From Flavobacterium frigoris (GTDB lineage: Bacteria > Bacteroidota > Bacteroidia > Flavobacteriales > Flavobacteriaceae), in assembly GCF_900111075.1 (NCBI RefSeq), contig NZ_FOFZ01000018.1, positions 1 through 64,000 of the forward strand: a stretch of 64,000 bases of DNA. Direction: 5' to 3'. The notes beneath the pieces were generated by a model that searched no databases, was not told the DNA's origin, and saw only the letters and a list, made by a program, of their open reading frames with translations. Of this stretch, positions 62,752 to 64,000 are shown one piece after another (the stretch's first letter is position 1; every line of letters begins with the position of its first letter). A program made the position numbers and the translations under genes.

Positions 62752-63120
62752 CTAATTAACACCCAAAACAATCATAGGGTCAATATCTAATTTTTGACTT
62801 ATATCTCTTGCCGTTTTTAAAGGCGGTTCGCTTTTACCTGTCAAATATTCGCTAACTCTTGAAGTGCTAACACCCAATAGTTCCGATAAACGTTTTTGAT
62901 TTAAACCACGCTCATACATGCGCAATTTCATTGCTTCGATAAGCGTAGGTGCCTTTATAGGTTCGTTGGCTTCTTCGTAATCGGCTACTAAATCGGAAAG
63001 TAAATCCAATTCAATAAAATTTTTATCGTCACTAGAGGTATTATTATCTACAAGTACTAACAAGTCGTCAATGCGGTTGCTTAATGCTATGTACTCTTTT
63101 TTTGTTTGTATTGTTCTCAT
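62752..63120 (-). CDS. higA: HigA-type antitoxin with HTH domain
   Basis: A 122-residue protein. The N-terminal half is helical and acidic; the C-terminal half (about 60-115) is an XRE/Cro helix-turn-helix, NQKRLSELLGVSTSRVSEYL, with GKSEPPLKTA after it. It neutralises HigB and represses the operon in its family. It follows higB by 5 bases in the toxin-first order usual for higBA. Confidence 0.92.
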   Translation of the reverse strand: MRTIQTKKEYIALSNRIDDLLVLVDNNTSSDDKNFIELDLLSDLVADYEEANEPIKAPTLIEAMKLRMYERGLNQKRLSELLGVSTSRVSEYLTGKSEPPLKTARDISQKLDIDPMIVLGVN

Positions 63121-63125
63121 AGTTT

Positions 63126-63419
63126 CTAAATGTTTGAACAGTCTATTTTATCATATTGCGAATGTGTACCAATAAATCGAATATAGACTTTGCTTGAGGC
63201 AAAAATGATAATGGCTACAAGTCTATAGTCATTACCTTTTATATTGAACACATAACGATTATTGCCTACATAATCAACACTATTAAAAGTTTGCTTAATG
63301 TCATTTAAAGTATTCCACTCGCTTCTTTTGGCTTTAAAATACCAGTCTCTCAAAGCAACATCAGAACTGGAGTGTTTTTCTGTAAACTCTTTAATTTTTG
63401 TAAACGTTACGATCCGCAT
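63126..63419 (-). CDS. higB: HigB-type mRNA interferase toxin
   Basis: A 97-residue RelE-superfamily toxin that cleaves mRNA on the ribosome. ALRDWYFKAKRSEWNTLNDI, GNDYRLVAIIIF and the closing GTHSQYDKIDC are HigB-like, with basic Arg/Lys residues and a His in the expected catalytic areas. The pair is flanked by long direct repeats. A TATCTTTG promoter lies upstream. Confidence 0.92.
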   Translation of the reverse strand: MRIVTFTKIKEFTEKHSSSDVALRDWYFKAKRSEWNTLNDIKQTFNSVDYVGNNRYVFNIKGNDYRLVAIIIFASSKVYIRFIGTHSQYDKIDCSNI

Positions 63420-63444
63420 TTGCTTATAAGTCTAAAATCGGTTA

Positions 63445-63473
63445 CAAAGATACAAATAATTTTGATTAACAAA
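63445..63473 (-). promoter_or_regulatory. promoter of higBA
   Basis: On the minus strand TTTG (63470-63473), a 17-nt spacer and TATCTTTG (63445-63452), 25 bases before the higB ATG. HigA would be expected to bind near here; no clear palindromic operator was identified. Confidence 0.65.
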
Positions 63474-64000
63474 ACTTAATCACGTAACACAGGATTATTA
63501 TGTTGCTCTGAATTATTTTTCGTCCCGATAGCTACCGAGATAAATTCACACACCCTATTTTCAACTCCCTTTAGGGCCGGGGAAAAACGAAAATTTTCAC
63601 ACACTCCAATTTTCAGCTCCCTTTAGTCCCGAGACAAAATCACACACCCAATTTTCGGCTCCCTTTAACGCCAGGGAAAAACGAAAATTATCACACACCC
63701 CAATTTTCAACTCCCTTTAACGCCGGGGAAAAACGAAAATTTTCACACACCCTATTTTCAACTCCCTTTAGGGCCGGGGAAAAGTAAATGATTCCCTAAA
63801 TATTCTCGCTCCAAAAATCAGATGGCTCCCTTTAGGGCCGGGGAAAACATCTGGTTTTTCGAACACACCCTATTTTCAACTCCCTTTAGGGCCGGGGGAA
63901 AACGAAAATTTCCACATTTCAAGTCTTTTCGTTCCCCTTAATCACGAAAGCTTTCAGTAGAGGTAACACTACAACACATCTTAGATAAGTTTCTTTTTTG
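63474..64000. other. gene-free repeat tract right of higBA
   Basis: After a CCCGATAGCTACCGAG phrase, hairpin units of the CCCTTTAGGG family continue to the window edge with CACACACCC linkers. Several cores are altered (CCCTTTAACGCC, CCCTTTAGTCCC). No coding region is seen. Confidence 0.75.
63778..64000. repeat. long direct repeat flanking higBA, right copy
   Basis: It matches 62339-62563, ending at AGTTTCTTTTTTG exactly at the window edge, so the repeat may continue beyond. Differences include TTAATCACG against TTAATAACG and GTAACACTAC against GTTAACACTAA. Confidence 0.9.

Overview
The window reads as a low-GC Flavobacterium-type (Bacteroidota) chromosome segment. Support comes from the TAnnTTTG -7 promoter boxes (two tRNA promoters match TTTG-N19-TAnnTTTG exactly), a PorV/PorQ-type (type IX secretion) outer-membrane protein, few Shine-Dalgarno sites and typical Bacteroidota small proteins. 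No species call is possible from sequence alone.

Layout. 1-20.7 kb is ordinary housekeeping DNA: two tandem tRNA-Thr(TGT) genes with their own promoters and terminators, manA, a Bcp-type peroxiredoxin, a PTPS-family gene, idi, a GNAT enzyme, a secreted MsrB, a hybrid sensor kinase, quinone oxidoreductase, a COG2509-type FAD protein, recQ, then kdsD-tatC-ahpD-like-lptB, a GH25 lysozyme, pssA, a PorV/PorQ-family protein and a DUF4105 protein.

21.3-61.7 kb is a surface-polysaccharide (O-antigen/capsule-like) locus, almost all on the minus strand. It holds two candidate initiating sugar-phosphate transferases (WcaJ-like at 21.3 kb, WecA/MraY-like at 58.1 kb), an O-antigen-ligase-like membrane protein, about a dozen glycosyltransferases including a GT11 fucosyltransferase, an MBOAT plus SGNH pair likely for O-acylation, neuC-neuB-neuA for a nonulosonic acid, gmd-fcl for GDP-L-fucose, rfbA-rfbB for dTDP-4-keto-6-deoxyglucose, a PglF-like dehydratase and PglE-like aminotransferase, a two-domain FkbM methyltransferase, and a Wzm/Wzt ABC exporter whose ATPase has a carbohydrate-binding-type C-terminal extension. 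The PglF/PglE-like pair plus neuCBA makes a legionaminic-acid-type sugar plausible. A PHP-family tyrosine phosphatase (CpsB/YwqE type) is the main plus-strand gene here.

The right end (61.8-64 kb) is a repeat-rich stretch containing a higBA toxin-antitoxin pair that lies between two copies of a direct repeat of at least 220 bp.

The most unusual feature is not a protein. Several families of structured intergenic repeats fill the gene-free gaps from 31 to 64 kb. One family keeps a CCC-TTTA-GGG core (or its complement) inside hairpins whose outer stems differ in sequence but stay self-complementary. It occurs as an 8-unit array at 31.1-32.05 kb, a denser array at 61.8-64 kb and single copies between. 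A second composite element (53.1, 53.4, 57.3, 57.7 and 60.4 kb) carries a bulged hairpin with compensatory base-pair changes between copies, or in its place a different hairpin. These are the best candidates for an undescribed element.
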